Assembly (NCBI RefSeq): GCF_003606385.1
Contig: NZ_CP032514.1
Coordinates: forward strand, 1,922,001-1,986,000
Source: Actinomyces lilanjuaniae
Lineage (GTDB): Bacteria; Actinomycetota; Actinomycetes; Actinomycetales; Actinomycetaceae
Direction of reading: 5' to 3'
DNA length: 64,000 nt
The position numbers were made by a program, and so were the translations under genes. The notes under the pieces were generated by a model. The model did no database searches and had not been told where the DNA came from. It saw nothing but the letters and a program-made list of their open reading frames with translations. Position 1 is the stretch's first letter. Each line of letters starts with the position of its first letter. Shown one piece after another: positions 16,165-26,099 of this stretch.

Positions 16165-18978
16165 CTAGGAAGTGCTGTCAGTGCCGCCTGTACTGTCAGT
16201 ACCGCCTGTACTGCCAGTGCCGTCAGAGCCCTCAGTCTGCGTGCCACCAGGCGCAGGGGGCGCTGGGCGCGGCGCAGTTACCTCGGTGGTCACGACCCGA
16301 CGCCGTCGAGGCCTCCTGGCCCGAGTCCCAGCCGCAGCATTAGTACTACTCCCACTGTCCTCCCTGCTGCTTCCACTGTCTGCGTGGGCCTGGTGAGCCT
16401 GCTCGGTGGCGGCCGCAATCTGGGCCAGGGCACCGCGGGCAGTGGAGCGCGCCTTGTCCTGAGAGGCAACAGAGACTGCCGCAGAGGCCTCTGCGGCAGC
16501 CTGCCCCGGGTCTCCAGCCTGGTCCTGATCAGAGGACCCGGCCTGCCTCGACTCCTTGGCGGACCTGCCCGCAGCCTTGGAGCCGGAGGCGGACGCACGT
16601 ACGGCGTCCCGGCCTGACCCGGTGTCCCTACCCTTGCGTCCGCGCCCCTTGCCCGCGCCCCGCGAGGCAGAGGCGGACATGTCCACCTGCTGGTTCTCCA
16701 CGGGCGCGTCGTGCACGATGAAGCCTCGACCCTTGCAGGTCTCGCAGGTGGTGGAGAATGCCTCGACCAGTCCCTGCCCCACGCGCTTGCGGGTCATCTG
16801 CACCAGGCCGAGCGAGGTGACCTCAGTGACCTGGTGCCGGGTGCGGTCCCGGCCCAGGCACTCGACAAGACGTCGCAGCACCAGGTCGCGGTTGGACTCC
16901 AGGACCATGTCGACAAAGTCGATGACGATCATGCCGCCGATGTCACGCAGCCGCAGCTGCCGCACGATCTCCTCGGCTGCCTCAAGGTTGTTGCGGGTGA
17001 CCGTCTCCTCCAGGGTACCGCCCGCCCCCGTGAACCGGCCGGTGTTGACGTCGATGACGGTCATCGCCTCGGTGCGGTCAATGACCAGGGTCCCGCCAGA
17101 GGGCAGCCAGACCTTGCGGTCGAAGCCCTTGGACAGCTGCTCGTCCACACGGTGGGCGCTAAAGACGTCCTCCGGGCTCGTCCAGCGCTCGAGGCGGTCA
17201 GCCAGGTCGGGGCTGAGCTCGTTGACGTATCCGGATATCGTCTTCCAGGCGCCGGTCCCGGAGACCACCAGCCTGCGGAAGTCCTCGTTGAAGACGTCGC
17301 GCACGACTCGCACCGCCAGCTCCGGCTCCCCCTTAAGAAGTACCGGGACCTTGGTGCTGCCCTTACGCACCGAGGCCACTTTCTTGTCGATCGCCTCCCA
17401 CTGGGAGACCAGCCGGGCCACGTCGGCGGCCAGCTGCTCCTCCGAGGCACCCTCGGCGGCGGTCCGCACGATCACGCCCGCAGAGTCGGGGACCACGCGC
17501 TGAAGGATCTTGCGCAGCCGGGACCGCTCGGTGTCAGGAAGCTTGCGCGATATCCCGGTCATGCTGCCCCCGGGGACCAAGACTAGGTAGCGCCCGGCCA
17601 GGGTGACCTGGCTGGTCAGCCGCGCCCCCTTGTGCCCGATGGGGTCCTTGGTGACCTGGACCAGGACCGTGTCCCCGCTGGACAGGGCGTCCTCGATACG
17701 GCGGGACCGACCAGCGGTGTCGGCCGCCTCCCAGTCGACCTCGCCGGCGTAGAGGACGGCGTTGCGCCCCCTGCCCAGGTCGACGAACGCGGCCTCCATC
17801 GAGGGCAGCACGTTCTGGACCCGACCCATGTAGACGTTGCCGACCATGGAGGTCTGGGTATGGCGAGCTACGTAGTGCTCCACCAGCAGCCCGTCCTCCA
17901 GGACCGCGATCTGGTTGAGACCGTCCGTCTCACGCACGATCATCTGGCGGTCCACGCTCTCTCGGCGGGCCAGGAACTCGGCCTCGGTGACGACACTGCG
18001 ACGACGGCCAGAGGCCCGTCCCTCGCGGCGGCGCTGACGCTTGGCCTCCAGCCGGGTGGAGCCCTTCAGCGCGGTCACCTCGTCACGGGCGTCCCGGCTC
18101 GGCTCCGTGCGCGTGCGCGAGCGACGGCGACGGCGTGGGACCACGGACGCCACTGAGTCCTCCGAGGTGTCCGTCGAGGTGTCCGCGACCTCCTCGGCAG
18201 CCTCCCGGCCGACGTCCTGCCCGGTGTCACCAGGTTCCCGCGACGACGCCTCACCGCTGCCCTGGCTGCCGTCCTGACTGTCCCGGCTGCTTGAGTCTGC
18301 CGTCTCCGCGTCGACGCCGTCAGTAGGGGCGGTGCGTAATCGGGAGCGGCGCCCCCGGCTGCCACGGCGACGTCTGCGGCTCCCACCGGACTCGGCCTGC
18401 TCGGCCTGCTCACCGTCGTCGTCAGCACGGGCACTACGGGCACTGTCTGCGCGCGTTCCGCTGCCCGTGTCGTCGTCCATCCCCTCCTCGTCCCGAGGGG
18501 ACCGCCCCTCCACGGCTGCGCGACGTCGGCCCCGCCTGGGTCCAGACGAGGAGCCCGTCCCCGAGGCACTCGCACCCACAGAGCCTGCGGTCCCGCCAGT
18601 ACCACCTGTGGCGGAGTCCTGACCGTCTCTACTATCTCTGCCCTCTGCCGGCTCCTGCTGCTGGGTACCGGAGCCCTCACGCAGCGCGACCGCGGCGCGT
18701 CGGGAGGCGGCAGGAGCCGGGTCTGGTGCCGCGGACTGCTGCGTGACCCTCCTTCGGCGGCGCGCCCGGCTGGGGTCAGGGGCCTGAAAGAGCAGCGAGG
18801 CCACCGGAAGGCGCGGCGGCTCCTCGTTGCCCTTGTCCTGAGGACCCGCAGCAGGAGTCTCCTGGGGCGCCGTGGCCGTCTCCGTGTGGTGGTCAGCCGA
18901 CTGCGTCGCCCACCCCTGGGAGGCCTCCTGCGGCCTGCGGTCACCGTGGTCGTCTTCTGTTGTTGTACGTCGTGCCAT
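16165..18978 (-). CDS. rne: Ribonuclease E/G
   Basis: A 937-residue endoribonuclease for mRNA decay and rRNA processing. The catalytic core (roughly residues 340-760) contains the S1-like segment MVGNVYMGRVQNVLPSMEAAFVD, the DNase-I-like metal site VIDVNTGRF and IGGMIVIDFVDM, and the zinc-link CETCKGRGF. I place the start at ATG 18978 (MARRTTTEDD); the reading frame extends 105 codons upstream without family character. About 330 residues before the S1 domain are acidic, Arg-rich and probably disordered, and the C-terminal 180 are low-complexity too. It usually adjoins rplU; here the sugar locus separates them. Confidence 0.95.
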   Translation of the reverse strand: MARRTTTEDDHGDRRPQEASQGWATQSADHHTETATAPQETPAAGPQDKGNEEPPRLPVASLLFQAPDPSRARRRRRVTQQSAAPDPAPAASRRAAVALREGSGTQQQEPAEGRDSRDGQDSATGGTGGTAGSVGASASGTGSSSGPRRGRRRAAVEGRSPRDEEGMDDDTGSGTRADSARSARADDDGEQAEQAESGGSRRRRRGSRGRRSRLRTAPTDGVDAETADSSSRDSQDGSQGSGEASSREPGDTGQDVGREAAEEVADTSTDTSEDSVASVVPRRRRRSRTRTEPSRDARDEVTALKGSTRLEAKRQRRREGRASGRRRSVVTEAEFLARRESVDRQMIVRETDGLNQIAVLEDGLLVEHYVARHTQTSMVGNVYMGRVQNVLPSMEAAFVDLGRGRNAVLYAGEVDWEAADTAGRSRRIEDALSSGDTVLVQVTKDPIGHKGARLTSQVTLAGRYLVLVPGGSMTGISRKLPDTERSRLRKILQRVVPDSAGVIVRTAAEGASEEQLAADVARLVSQWEAIDKKVASVRKGSTKVPVLLKGEPELAVRVVRDVFNEDFRRLVVSGTGAWKTISGYVNELSPDLADRLERWTSPEDVFSAHRVDEQLSKGFDRKVWLPSGGTLVIDRTEAMTVIDVNTGRFTGAGGTLEETVTRNNLEAAEEIVRQLRLRDIGGMIVIDFVDMVLESNRDLVLRRLVECLGRDRTRHQVTEVTSLGLVQMTRKRVGQGLVEAFSTTCETCKGRGFIVHDAPVENQQVDMSASASRGAGKGRGRKGRDTGSGRDAVRASASGSKAAGRSAKESRQAGSSDQDQAGDPGQAAAEASAAVSVASQDKARSTARGALAQIAAATEQAHQAHADSGSSREDSGSSTNAAAGTRARRPRRRRVVTTEVTAPRPAPPAPGGTQTEGSDGTGSTGGTDSTGGTDSTS
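16175..16228. repeat. 18-bp tandem repeat in the 3' end of rne
   Basis: Three consecutive 18-base units begin CTGTCAGTGCC, CTGTCAGTACC and CTGCCAGTGCC at 16175, 16193 and 16211, the third degenerate. On the minus strand they encode the Gly/Ser/Thr/Asp repeats at the C-terminus of RNase E and keep the frame, so copy number could vary without breaking the gene. Confidence 0.7.
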
Positions 18979-19330
18979 TTCGAGGTTTTCCGGGTGCCGT
19001 CGCCGCCGTCGTACCCCCGGAGCTCCGGCACGGTCACGCTCCTGCCAGGAGAAGCATCCACAAAGTCTGTCGCGCACGCCGCTAATGGGCGCTGACACCC
19101 CTGGCGCCTGCACAGGCCGGGCTCGCGGCGGCGCTTGCAGCGGCGCGAGGCGCCCGGAAGAGGTCGTCCCAGGGTGCCCGCCCCAGGCATCGGTACGGGA
19201 CGCCCGGGACCTAGGCAAGTATTCCACAACCACAGCTCTCCCCGGGACAGGTCGCACACGCTGACCCGGACCCGTGCCCCACCCGGTCGGCACAGGTCTT
19301 GCGGTAACAGCACAACTGTACTCCTTTGTG

Positions 19331-19341
19331 TTTGTGACAAA
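19331..19341. promoter_or_regulatory. TTTGT-G-ACAAA inverted repeat upstream of cydA
   Basis: A perfect palindrome with five-base AT-rich arms about 115 bases before cydA. It loosely recalls the TTGTGA/TCACAA half-sites of the NADH sensor Rex, which often controls cyd genes, but the spacing is shorter than a true Rex site. Confidence 0.3.
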
Positions 19342-19364
19342 CCGTCAGTGAGCCGCTACACTCT

Positions 19365-19378
19365 GGGACCAGGGTCCT
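19365..19378. promoter_or_regulatory. DevR/DosR-type box upstream of cydA
   Basis: GGGACCAGGGTCCT fits the GGGAC-N4-GTCCC arrangement bound by DevR/DosR-type NarL-family regulators, with one change in the last base. It lies 79 bases upstream of the cydA start. A DevS/DevR-like sensor kinase and response regulator are encoded directly after cydABDC, so control of the oxidase by that pair is plausible. Confidence 0.45.
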
Positions 19379-19456
19379 CCGTGACTCCAGGGCACTGCGT
19401 GACTCGCGTCGCGACGCTCTTGCTAACTCCATTGTCATCTTTGAAAGGTGGCGCTG

Positions 19457-20962
19457 ATGGTCATCGCACCGCTGGCGCTGGACTCCCTCGACCTGGCTCG
19501 CTGGCAGTTCGGCATCACGACCGTCTACCACTTCATCCTCGTGCCTCTCACCATCGGCCTGTCCCCGATGGTGGCCCTCATGGAGGCGCTGTGGCTGCGC
19601 ACGCGCAACGAGCAGTGGCTCGTTGCCGCGAAGTTCTTCGGCAAGATCCTTCTCATCAACTTCGCCCTGGGAGTTGCCACCGGTCTTGTCCAGGAGTTCC
19701 AGTTCGGCATGAACTGGTCGGAGTACTCTCGCTTCGTCGGGAACATCTTTGGCGCTCCTCTGGCCTTCGAGGCCCTGCTGGCCTTCTTCATGGAGTCCAC
19801 CTTCCTGGGGCTGTGGATCTTCGGCTGGGACCGCCTCTCCCCCAGGCTCCACAACCTGTGCATGTGGGCCGTCGCCGCAGGAACCAACTTCTCGGCGTTC
19901 TTCATCCTGGCGGCCAACTCCTGGATGCAGCACCCCGTGGGGACCGTCATCAACCCCGACACCGGCCGTGCCGAGCTCGACGGCCTCTCCGGCTTCGCCG
20001 CCGTGCTGTCCAACCCCATCCTGTGGACCACAGCCACCCACGTCATCACCTCGGCCTTCCTCGTCGCCGGCGCGGTGGTCCTGGGGGTCTCCGTGTGGTG
20101 GATGACCCGGGCCGCGCGCGCCGGCCAGGACTACGAGGCCCGCCACCTGTGGCGGCGCACCACCCGCCTGGGCGCCACCGTCATGCTTGTCGCGGGGCTG
20201 GCCACCGCGGTGTCAGGACACTTCCAGGGCCACCTGGTGACTGAGGAGCAGCCCGCCAAGATGGCGGCGGCGGAAGGGCTGTGCCATACCGAGTCCCGTG
20301 CGCCGTTTACCGCTGTCGCCTTCGGCGACTGCGACACCGGGATGACCCGGTTCATCTCGGTGCCCGGGGTCTACTCCTTCATGGCCACCAATGACGTCAA
20401 CGCCGAGGTCACCGGCCTGGTCGACGCCCAGCAGATGTACAGCGACTACGTCCAGGCGCACGAGCCCGGCGCGGCAGAGACCGACTACACCCCCAACGTC
20501 ATGATCACCTTCTGGTCCTTCCGCCTCATGATCGCACTGGGCATGGCCTCGGTGGGCATCGGTGCTCTCGCCCTGTGGCTGCTACGGTCCGACAGGCTGA
20601 TCACCCGCCCCTGGCTGGGCAGGGCAGCGCTGTGGACGATGTGGCTTCCCTTCGTCGCCTGCTCCTTCGGCTGGATCTTCACCGAGATGGGGCGCCAGCC
20701 CTGGGTCATCGTGCCCAACCTGGCGGACCCTGTCTCCCAGGTGTACATGCGCACCGCTGACGGGGTCTCCACCGCCGCCTCGGCAGGCACCGTCCTGGCC
20801 TCGGTGACCATCTTCACCCTCTTGTACGCGGCACTGGGCGTGGTGTGGTTCATGCTGCTGCGACGCTACGTCCGTGAGGGCGTACGCACCCAGAGACCTC
20901 CGGCGGACCAGGAGCACGGCAGCGACGCGGCTGCACCGGCGCTCCTGTCCTTCGACTACTGA
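19457..20962 (+). CDS. cydA: Cytochrome bd quinol oxidase subunit I
   Basis: A 501-residue membrane protein carrying the three haems of the high-affinity terminal oxidase. Landmarks are DLARWQFGITTVYHF with an N-terminal haem-ligand histidine, ANSWMQHPVGT in helix 5, and FGWIFTEMGRQPWV with the haem b558 methionine. The quinol loop is of the short type usual in Gram-positive bacteria. I prefer ATG 19457, with AAAGGTGG just upstream; GTG 19448 would lie inside that ribosome site. cydB follows after 24 bases. Confidence 0.96.
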   Translation: MVIAPLALDSLDLARWQFGITTVYHFILVPLTIGLSPMVALMEALWLRTRNEQWLVAAKFFGKILLINFALGVATGLVQEFQFGMNWSEYSRFVGNIFGAPLAFEALLAFFMESTFLGLWIFGWDRLSPRLHNLCMWAVAAGTNFSAFFILAANSWMQHPVGTVINPDTGRAELDGLSGFAAVLSNPILWTTATHVITSAFLVAGAVVLGVSVWWMTRAARAGQDYEARHLWRRTTRLGATVMLVAGLATAVSGHFQGHLVTEEQPAKMAAAEGLCHTESRAPFTAVAFGDCDTGMTRFISVPGVYSFMATNDVNAEVTGLVDAQQMYSDYVQAHEPGAAETDYTPNVMITFWSFRLMIALGMASVGIGALALWLLRSDRLITRPWLGRAALWTMWLPFVACSFGWIFTEMGRQPWVIVPNLADPVSQVYMRTADGVSTAASAGTVLASVTIFTLLYAALGVVWFMLLRRYVREGVRTQRPPADQEHGSDAAAPALLSFDY

Positions 20963-20986
20963 CACTGAGCACAAGGCAGGCACACT

Positions 20987-22076
20987 ATGACTCTGGCAGT
21001 CCTGTGGTTCGTCATCATCACCATCCTGTGGGCCGGCTACCTTAGCCTGGAGGGCTTCGACTTCGGGTAGGGATGCTCCTGAAGACCCTGGGCCGTGACG
21101 AGCAGGAGCGCCGTGCCACGATCATGGCGATCGGCCCTCACTGGGACGGCAACGAGGTCTGGCTGGTCACAGCTGGGCCACCATCTTCGCGGCCTTTCCT
21201 GAGTGGTACGGCACCCTGTTCTCCGGCGCCTACATCCCCCTGCTCCTCATCCTCCTGTGCCTCATCGTCCGGGTGTGCGCTATCGAGTGGCGCCCCAAGA
21301 TCAACTCCCAGTCGTGGCGCGACCGCTGGGACTGGGTCCACACCGTCGCCGCCTGGGTGCCCTCTGTGCTGTGGGGCGTGGTCTTCGCCAACCTGGTCCA
21401 GGGCATGCACGTCGAGGTCGTCGAGACCGCCTCAGGCGCCATTGTCCCCGCCAACGAGGTCCCGGCGGACAGCCTGATCAACGGGGCAGCGCACCAGGTC
21501 ACCGGCAGCTTCTGGTCCATGCTCACCCCCTTCACCCTCCTGGGCGGTGCCGTCACCTGCCTGCTCTTCCTCAGCCACGGCGCCTCCTTCCTCAGAATCA
21601 AGACCACCAGCGAGCTCTCCCGGCGGGCCGAGGCCGCCTCGCAGCGGCTCGGGGTGGCATCCACAGCCGTGACCGTGGTGTGGGCGCTGTGGGCCCAGCT
21701 GGTCTACTCCGCCAGCACGCTCTCCTGGGTCCCGTTGGCCCTGGCCGCGCTGGGACTGACCACGTCCCTGGCCGCCAGCCGGGTCGGCCGCGGCGCCCAG
21801 GCCTTTGCCCTCCACTTCGCGGGCATCGCCTTCGTCGTCATCTTCATCTTCACCGCCATGGCGCCTGACGTGATGCGCTCCTCTGCGGACCCCGCCTACT
21901 CCCTGACCCTCACACAGGCCGCCAGCGCGGACACGACGCTGATGATCATGCTGGCTGCCATAGTGGTCTTTATGCCCGGTGTCCTGGCCTACACGATCTG
22001 GAGCTACAAGGTCTTCTCAGGCAGGATCAGCCCCAGCCAGGTCAACCCCGACGAAGGGGCCTCCACCCCACCCTGA
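20987..22076 (+). CDS. cydB: Cytochrome bd quinol oxidase subunit II (two apparent frameshifts)
   Basis: The second membrane subunit of the bd oxidase, about 363 residues. It starts MTLAVLWFVIITILWAGYLSLEGFDFG, then meets an in-frame TAG. One more G in 21065-21067 gives the expected GFDFGVGMLL, and one more in 21175-21177 joins WLVTAG to ATIFAAFPEWYGTLFSG. The rest, including LSHGASFL and VFMPGVLAYTIWSYKVF, is complete. Both sites are short G runs, so sequence error is much more likely than a broken gene. An AAGGCAGG site precedes ATG 20987. Confidence 0.92.
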
Positions 22077-22182
22077 TCCGCGACTCCGCCCAGCCGGAGG
22101 CGCACATCGGCCACTGACCGTCCCGGCAGCACAGCCCGGCACAGCGGCCGGGGACTCGGGCCAGACCACTATCCTTGTCCTG

Positions 22183-23956
22183 ATGAAGCCTCTTGACCCA
22201 CGGCTCCTGCGTCACGCCCGAGCAGCACGCCGGTACATTGCCACGACCACGCTCAGCGGCGGCGTCGTGGCTGGACTGGTGATCGCCCAGGCCGTACTGG
22301 TCTCACAGGCGGTGGCCCCGGCCGTGGTCGGCTCGGGTTCCGCCCGTAGCGTCCCCGCCCTAGTGCTCGCCCTGGGGCTGGTCGTGGTCGCGCGCCCCCT
22401 GGTGCTCTACCTCCAGGAGTCCCTCGCCCACAGGGCAGCCACTCGCACCGTTATCGACCTGCGCCGCCAGGTCCTCCAGCACGCGGTCGCTCTGGGGCCT
22501 CGTTGGCTGGCCCTCCACGGCTCCGACACCGCCACCCTGCTGACCCGGGCGCTGGAGGACCTGGAGCCCTACTTCGTCCGCTACCTGCCCCAGCTGCTTC
22601 TGGCAGCCACCGTCACCCCGGCGACCACGGTGGTGCTCCTGACCCAGGACCTGCCCTCCACCGTCGTCGTCATCTGCACCATTCCCCTGATCCCGGTGTT
22701 CATGATCCTCATCGGCAGGATGACGCAGGCCTACTCCCAGGAGCGGCTGGAGGCCATGGAGCGTCTGGGAGGACAGGTCCTCGACCTGCTCGCCGGGCTG
22801 CCCACCCTCAAGGCCCTCGGCCGTGAGAAGGGGCCGGCAGCACGGGTGCGGGCGCTGGGCCGCGCCTACAACCGCACCACGATGTCCACGCTACGGGTGG
22901 CCTTCCTTTCCGGAGCCGTTCTGGAGTTCATCACCACCCTGTCCGTGGCCATCGTCGCTGTCCAGGTCGGCTTCCGCCTCCTCTACGGCAACCTGGACCT
23001 GTCCACCGGGCTCCTGGTGCTCATGATCGCCCCGAGGTCTACCAGCCGATCCGTCAGGTCGGCTTCCAGTTCCACGCCTCCGCCAACGGGGTAGCCGCGG
23101 CCGAGGCCGTCTTCGAGGTGCTGGAGACTCCCCTGCGGCCCGCGGCCAGCAGCCCTGCCCGGACCTGGCTACCAGCACTGTCAGCATCGAGAGGCTGTGC
23201 GTGTCAGCTCGGGGCCGCTGGGCGCCTGACAACCTGTCCGCGCAGATCCGCCCCGGACGCCTGGTCGTCCTGACCGGTGCCTCCGGGGCCGGCAAGACCA
23301 CGACCACCCAGGTCCTCCTCGGCCTGCTTCCCGCTGACAAAGGCGAAATCACGGTCCTGCCCCAGGGGGACGCCTCCCGCGCAGTCCGCCTGGAGGACAT
23401 CGACCCCGCAACCTGGTGGCGGCAGGTCTCCTGGGTTCCCCAGCGCCCCGTCATCGTGCCCGGGACAGTGCTGGACAACGTCCTGCGCGACACAGGCCTG
23501 CACGACACCACCTCCCTCTCGCAGAGCCCTCCGGAAGGCACTGCGAGCCTGGACAGCGTGCCCGCGGCCCTGGTTGAGGCGGCCCGGACCACCGGCCTGG
23601 ACGAGGTTGTCTCCACCCTGCCCCAGGGCTGGTCCACGCTACTGGGTCAGGGTGGCGTGGGGCTCAGCGTGGGCCAGCGTCAGCGCCTGGCCCTGACCCG
23701 CGCCCTGCTAGCACCCGCCGCGCTGGTCGTCATGGACGAGCCTACCGCGCACCTGGACGCCGCCAGTGAGGCCCACGTGCTCGACGGGGTGCGTGCGCTG
23801 CACGCCTCTGGACGCACCGTGGTGGTTATTGCGCACCGTCCCGCCCTGGCCTCCCTGGCCCAGGACACCGTGACTGTCACCTCCAGCACCCCCAGCACCG
23901 CCGACTCCAGCACGGGTCCCGAGGAGGCGCACTCGCCAGGCCAGGAGGCCCCATGA
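22183..23956 (+). CDS. cydD: Thiol/haem exporter ABC subunit CydD (two apparent frameshifts)
   Basis: Half of the heterodimeric CydDC exporter of glutathione/cysteine that is needed to assemble cytochrome bd. A six-helix membrane domain (to about 23030) with ALGREKG precedes an ATPase domain with Walker A GASGAGKTT, signature LSVGQRQRLAL and Walker B LVVMDEPTAHLD. Frame is lost at C runs 23030-23033 and about 23158-23160; one base at each gives a continuous protein of about 592 residues, including EVYQPIRQVGFQFHASANG. Its stop overlaps the cydC start (ATGA). Confidence 0.9.
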
Positions 23957-25975
23957 CGCCCACGAACACAGCCGCCACCGCCGGGACCCTGCGAGGAGTC
24001 CTGTCACCCCAGGAACGTCACGCGCTGCGCCGGGCCACCGCCCTGACCGACCTGGACCGCCGCCGCTTCGCAGGCGCCGTCCTGGCCGGCGCCGCTGGCA
24101 CGGCCTCAGCAGTCGCGCTGTCAGCCGTAGCAGCCTGGCTCATTGCCCAGGCCTCCCTGGCCACCGACATCGCTGCCCTGGGCGTCGCGCCGGTGGCGGT
24201 GCGGCTGCTGGGGATCTCCCGCTCCGTCCTGCGCTACTGCGAGCGGCTCATCTCCCACGACACAGCCCTGCGGGGTATGAGCGCACTGCGGACCCACCTC
24301 TACGAGATCCTCGCCTCGGCACGCACCGACGCCGTCGTCGGCCTGCGGCGTGGCGACGTCCTGGCCCGGGTGGGCGCTGACGTCGATGCCGTCGGCGACC
24401 TCGTGGTGCGTGCCTACCTGCCAATGGCTGTGACAGCCACGGTGGGAGCCGCCACCTGCCTGGGACTGGCAGCCGTCTACTGGCCATCGGCCGTAGTCGT
24501 GGCCGTCTGCCTGCTGGTAACGGGCATCGTCGGCCCCCTGGCAACGATCCGCTCCTCCCGCCTGGCCGAGCTGGCCCGCCAGGAGCAGGCCACCGACCTG
24601 TCCTCCACTGTCATGACAGTGCTGGAGTCCGGACCAGAGCTTGCCGTGTCGGCCCGCCTGGCAGGCGTCATGGACGACCTCGCCCGTACTGAGCGCAGAC
24701 TGGCACGCACACGTGACCGGGCCGCCCGCCCGGCTGCTGCCGCCACTGCGGTCGACTCCCTGGCCATGGGGGCCGCTGTGCTGGGCAACCTGCTGGTCGG
24801 CCTGCCCGCGGTGCAGTCGGGGCAGCTGGGGGAGGTCTGGCTGGCTGTCGTCGTACTGGTCCCCCTGGCGGCCTTCGAGGCCACCTCCTCCCTGGCGCCA
24901 GCCACCGTCCAGCTGGTCCGCTCCGCCGGAGCGGCCAGGAGGGTGGTCGCCATGATCGAAGCCGCCGAGGCGGGCACGAGGAGCGGCCCCGAGGCCGCAG
25001 CCCCGGCAGACCAGGTGGCGGTGGCAGGCTCAGCAGGGCTAGCAGACGCAGACGGCACCACAGGTGCGGCACCGTCCCCGCGCGAGCCCCAGACGGCAGC
25101 GCTGCCTCGCGGCTACCGCACGGCTGCCCGCCCGAGCAGGACGTCCCAGGAGACCTCTCAGGCCCATCTTCATGCTCAGGACCTGTCCGTCGGGTGGCCC
25201 GGGGGGCCGGTGGTCGCCGAGGGGCTCAGCCTGGACCTGGCCCCGGGCAGGCGGACTGCCCTCGTCGGCCCTCCGGGATCGGCAAGACCACGCTGGTGCT
25301 GACCCTCGCCGGGCTGCTGGAGCCCAGGGCGGGACGCTGGCCCTCAACGGCACCGCCCGTGGCTGCGCCCCCGGCAGGAGGTGGCTGCCAGCCTCACTGT
25401 CACCGCCGAGGACGCTCATATCTTCGACACTACGGTCCTAGAGAACCTCCGGGTGGCTCACGGGACCTCAGCCCTGACCAGGCCCAGATCCTGCTGCGGC
25501 AGGCAGGCCTGGGAGACTGGCTTGACGGCCTGCCCGAGGGCCTGGACACCGTCGTGGGTGCCAACGCGACCACCGTGTCGGGGGGGAGAGGCGCCGCCTC
25601 CTGCTGGCCCGCGCCCTGGCCGCGCCGGCACCGCTCATGGTCCTGGACGAGCCCGGTGAGCACCTGGACCCCGCCACGGCCGACAGGCTCGTGGCCGACC
25701 TTCTCCAGGCAGGCGGCCGAGAGCGCGGGGTCCTGCTGGTCACTCACCGTCTCAGCGCTCTGGCAGCGGCTGACGAGGTCATTGTCATGGGACGACCACG
25801 GGGCAAGCCCCACGACGGGCAGCGCCCCGCCACCGTCACCGGCCGCGGCAGCCACGAGCAGCTGGTAGCCACGCATCAGGAGTACCGGTGGTCCCTGGCC
25901 CAGGAGAACCCCCTCCCGCAACCTGCAGCCGACATGACGGCGACGGCAGCGACGACAGCGACAAACGACCACTAA
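23953..25975 (+). CDS. cydC: Thiol/haem exporter ABC subunit CydC (about five apparent frameshifts)
   Basis: Partner of CydD. The membrane domain (MTPTNTAATAG through about residue 350) is intact. The ATPase domain is split among frames. Adding one base in each of the runs 25269-25271, 25331-25333, 25368-25372, 25462-25464 and 25580-25586 restores GPSGIGKTTLVLTLAG, LTVTAEDAHIFDTTVLENL, the signature SGGERRRLLLARAL and LMVLDEPGEHLD, ending at 25975. Five events close together, all in G or C runs, mark the worst-sequenced part of the window. A linker of about 90 low-complexity residues lies between the domains. Confidence 0.85.
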
Positions 25976-26099
25976 GACAACAGGGCCGGCCCGCCGTAGG
26001 ACACTGCGAGGCCAGGTCCACGCCACGGGCCGGACAGCGGCCGCAGCAGCGAGGCGGCTGAGGCGTACGACCCGCACGGGAGGAGAAACGGGAGCAAGG

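Larger units (their letters stand above)
18979..19456. other. 478-base divergent control region between rne and cydA
   Basis: No gene is seen here. It must hold the promoters of rne (leftward) and cydA (rightward). The part next to rne is GC-rich and could form structure in the rne leader. The cydA-proximal part holds two inverted repeats listed separately (19331-19341 and 19365-19378). I could not place -35/-10 pairs with confidence. Confidence 0.5.

Noticed and set aside
15999..16617. Long C-terminal extension of the MFS permease
   Set aside because: It results from a frameshift; the other frame gives the usual permease ending and a stop at 15996.
16165..19293. RNase E beginning at 19293
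   Set aside because: The extra 105 residues have no family character and the natural ATG with MARRTTTEDD lies at 18978.
19331..19341. A true Rex operator upstream of cydA
   Set aside because: The half-sites and spacing do not fit the longer Rex consensus, so it is listed only as an inverted repeat.
21065..21070. In-frame TAG in cydB as possible stop-codon readthrough or recoding
   Set aside because: One extra G in the preceding run restores the conserved GFDFGVGML, and the gene has a second similar lesion; recoding is not needed.
23953..25975. Programmed frameshifting or phase variation in cydC
   Set aside because: Five separate losses in short runs of varied length, with the same pattern in housekeeping genes, point to sequence error.
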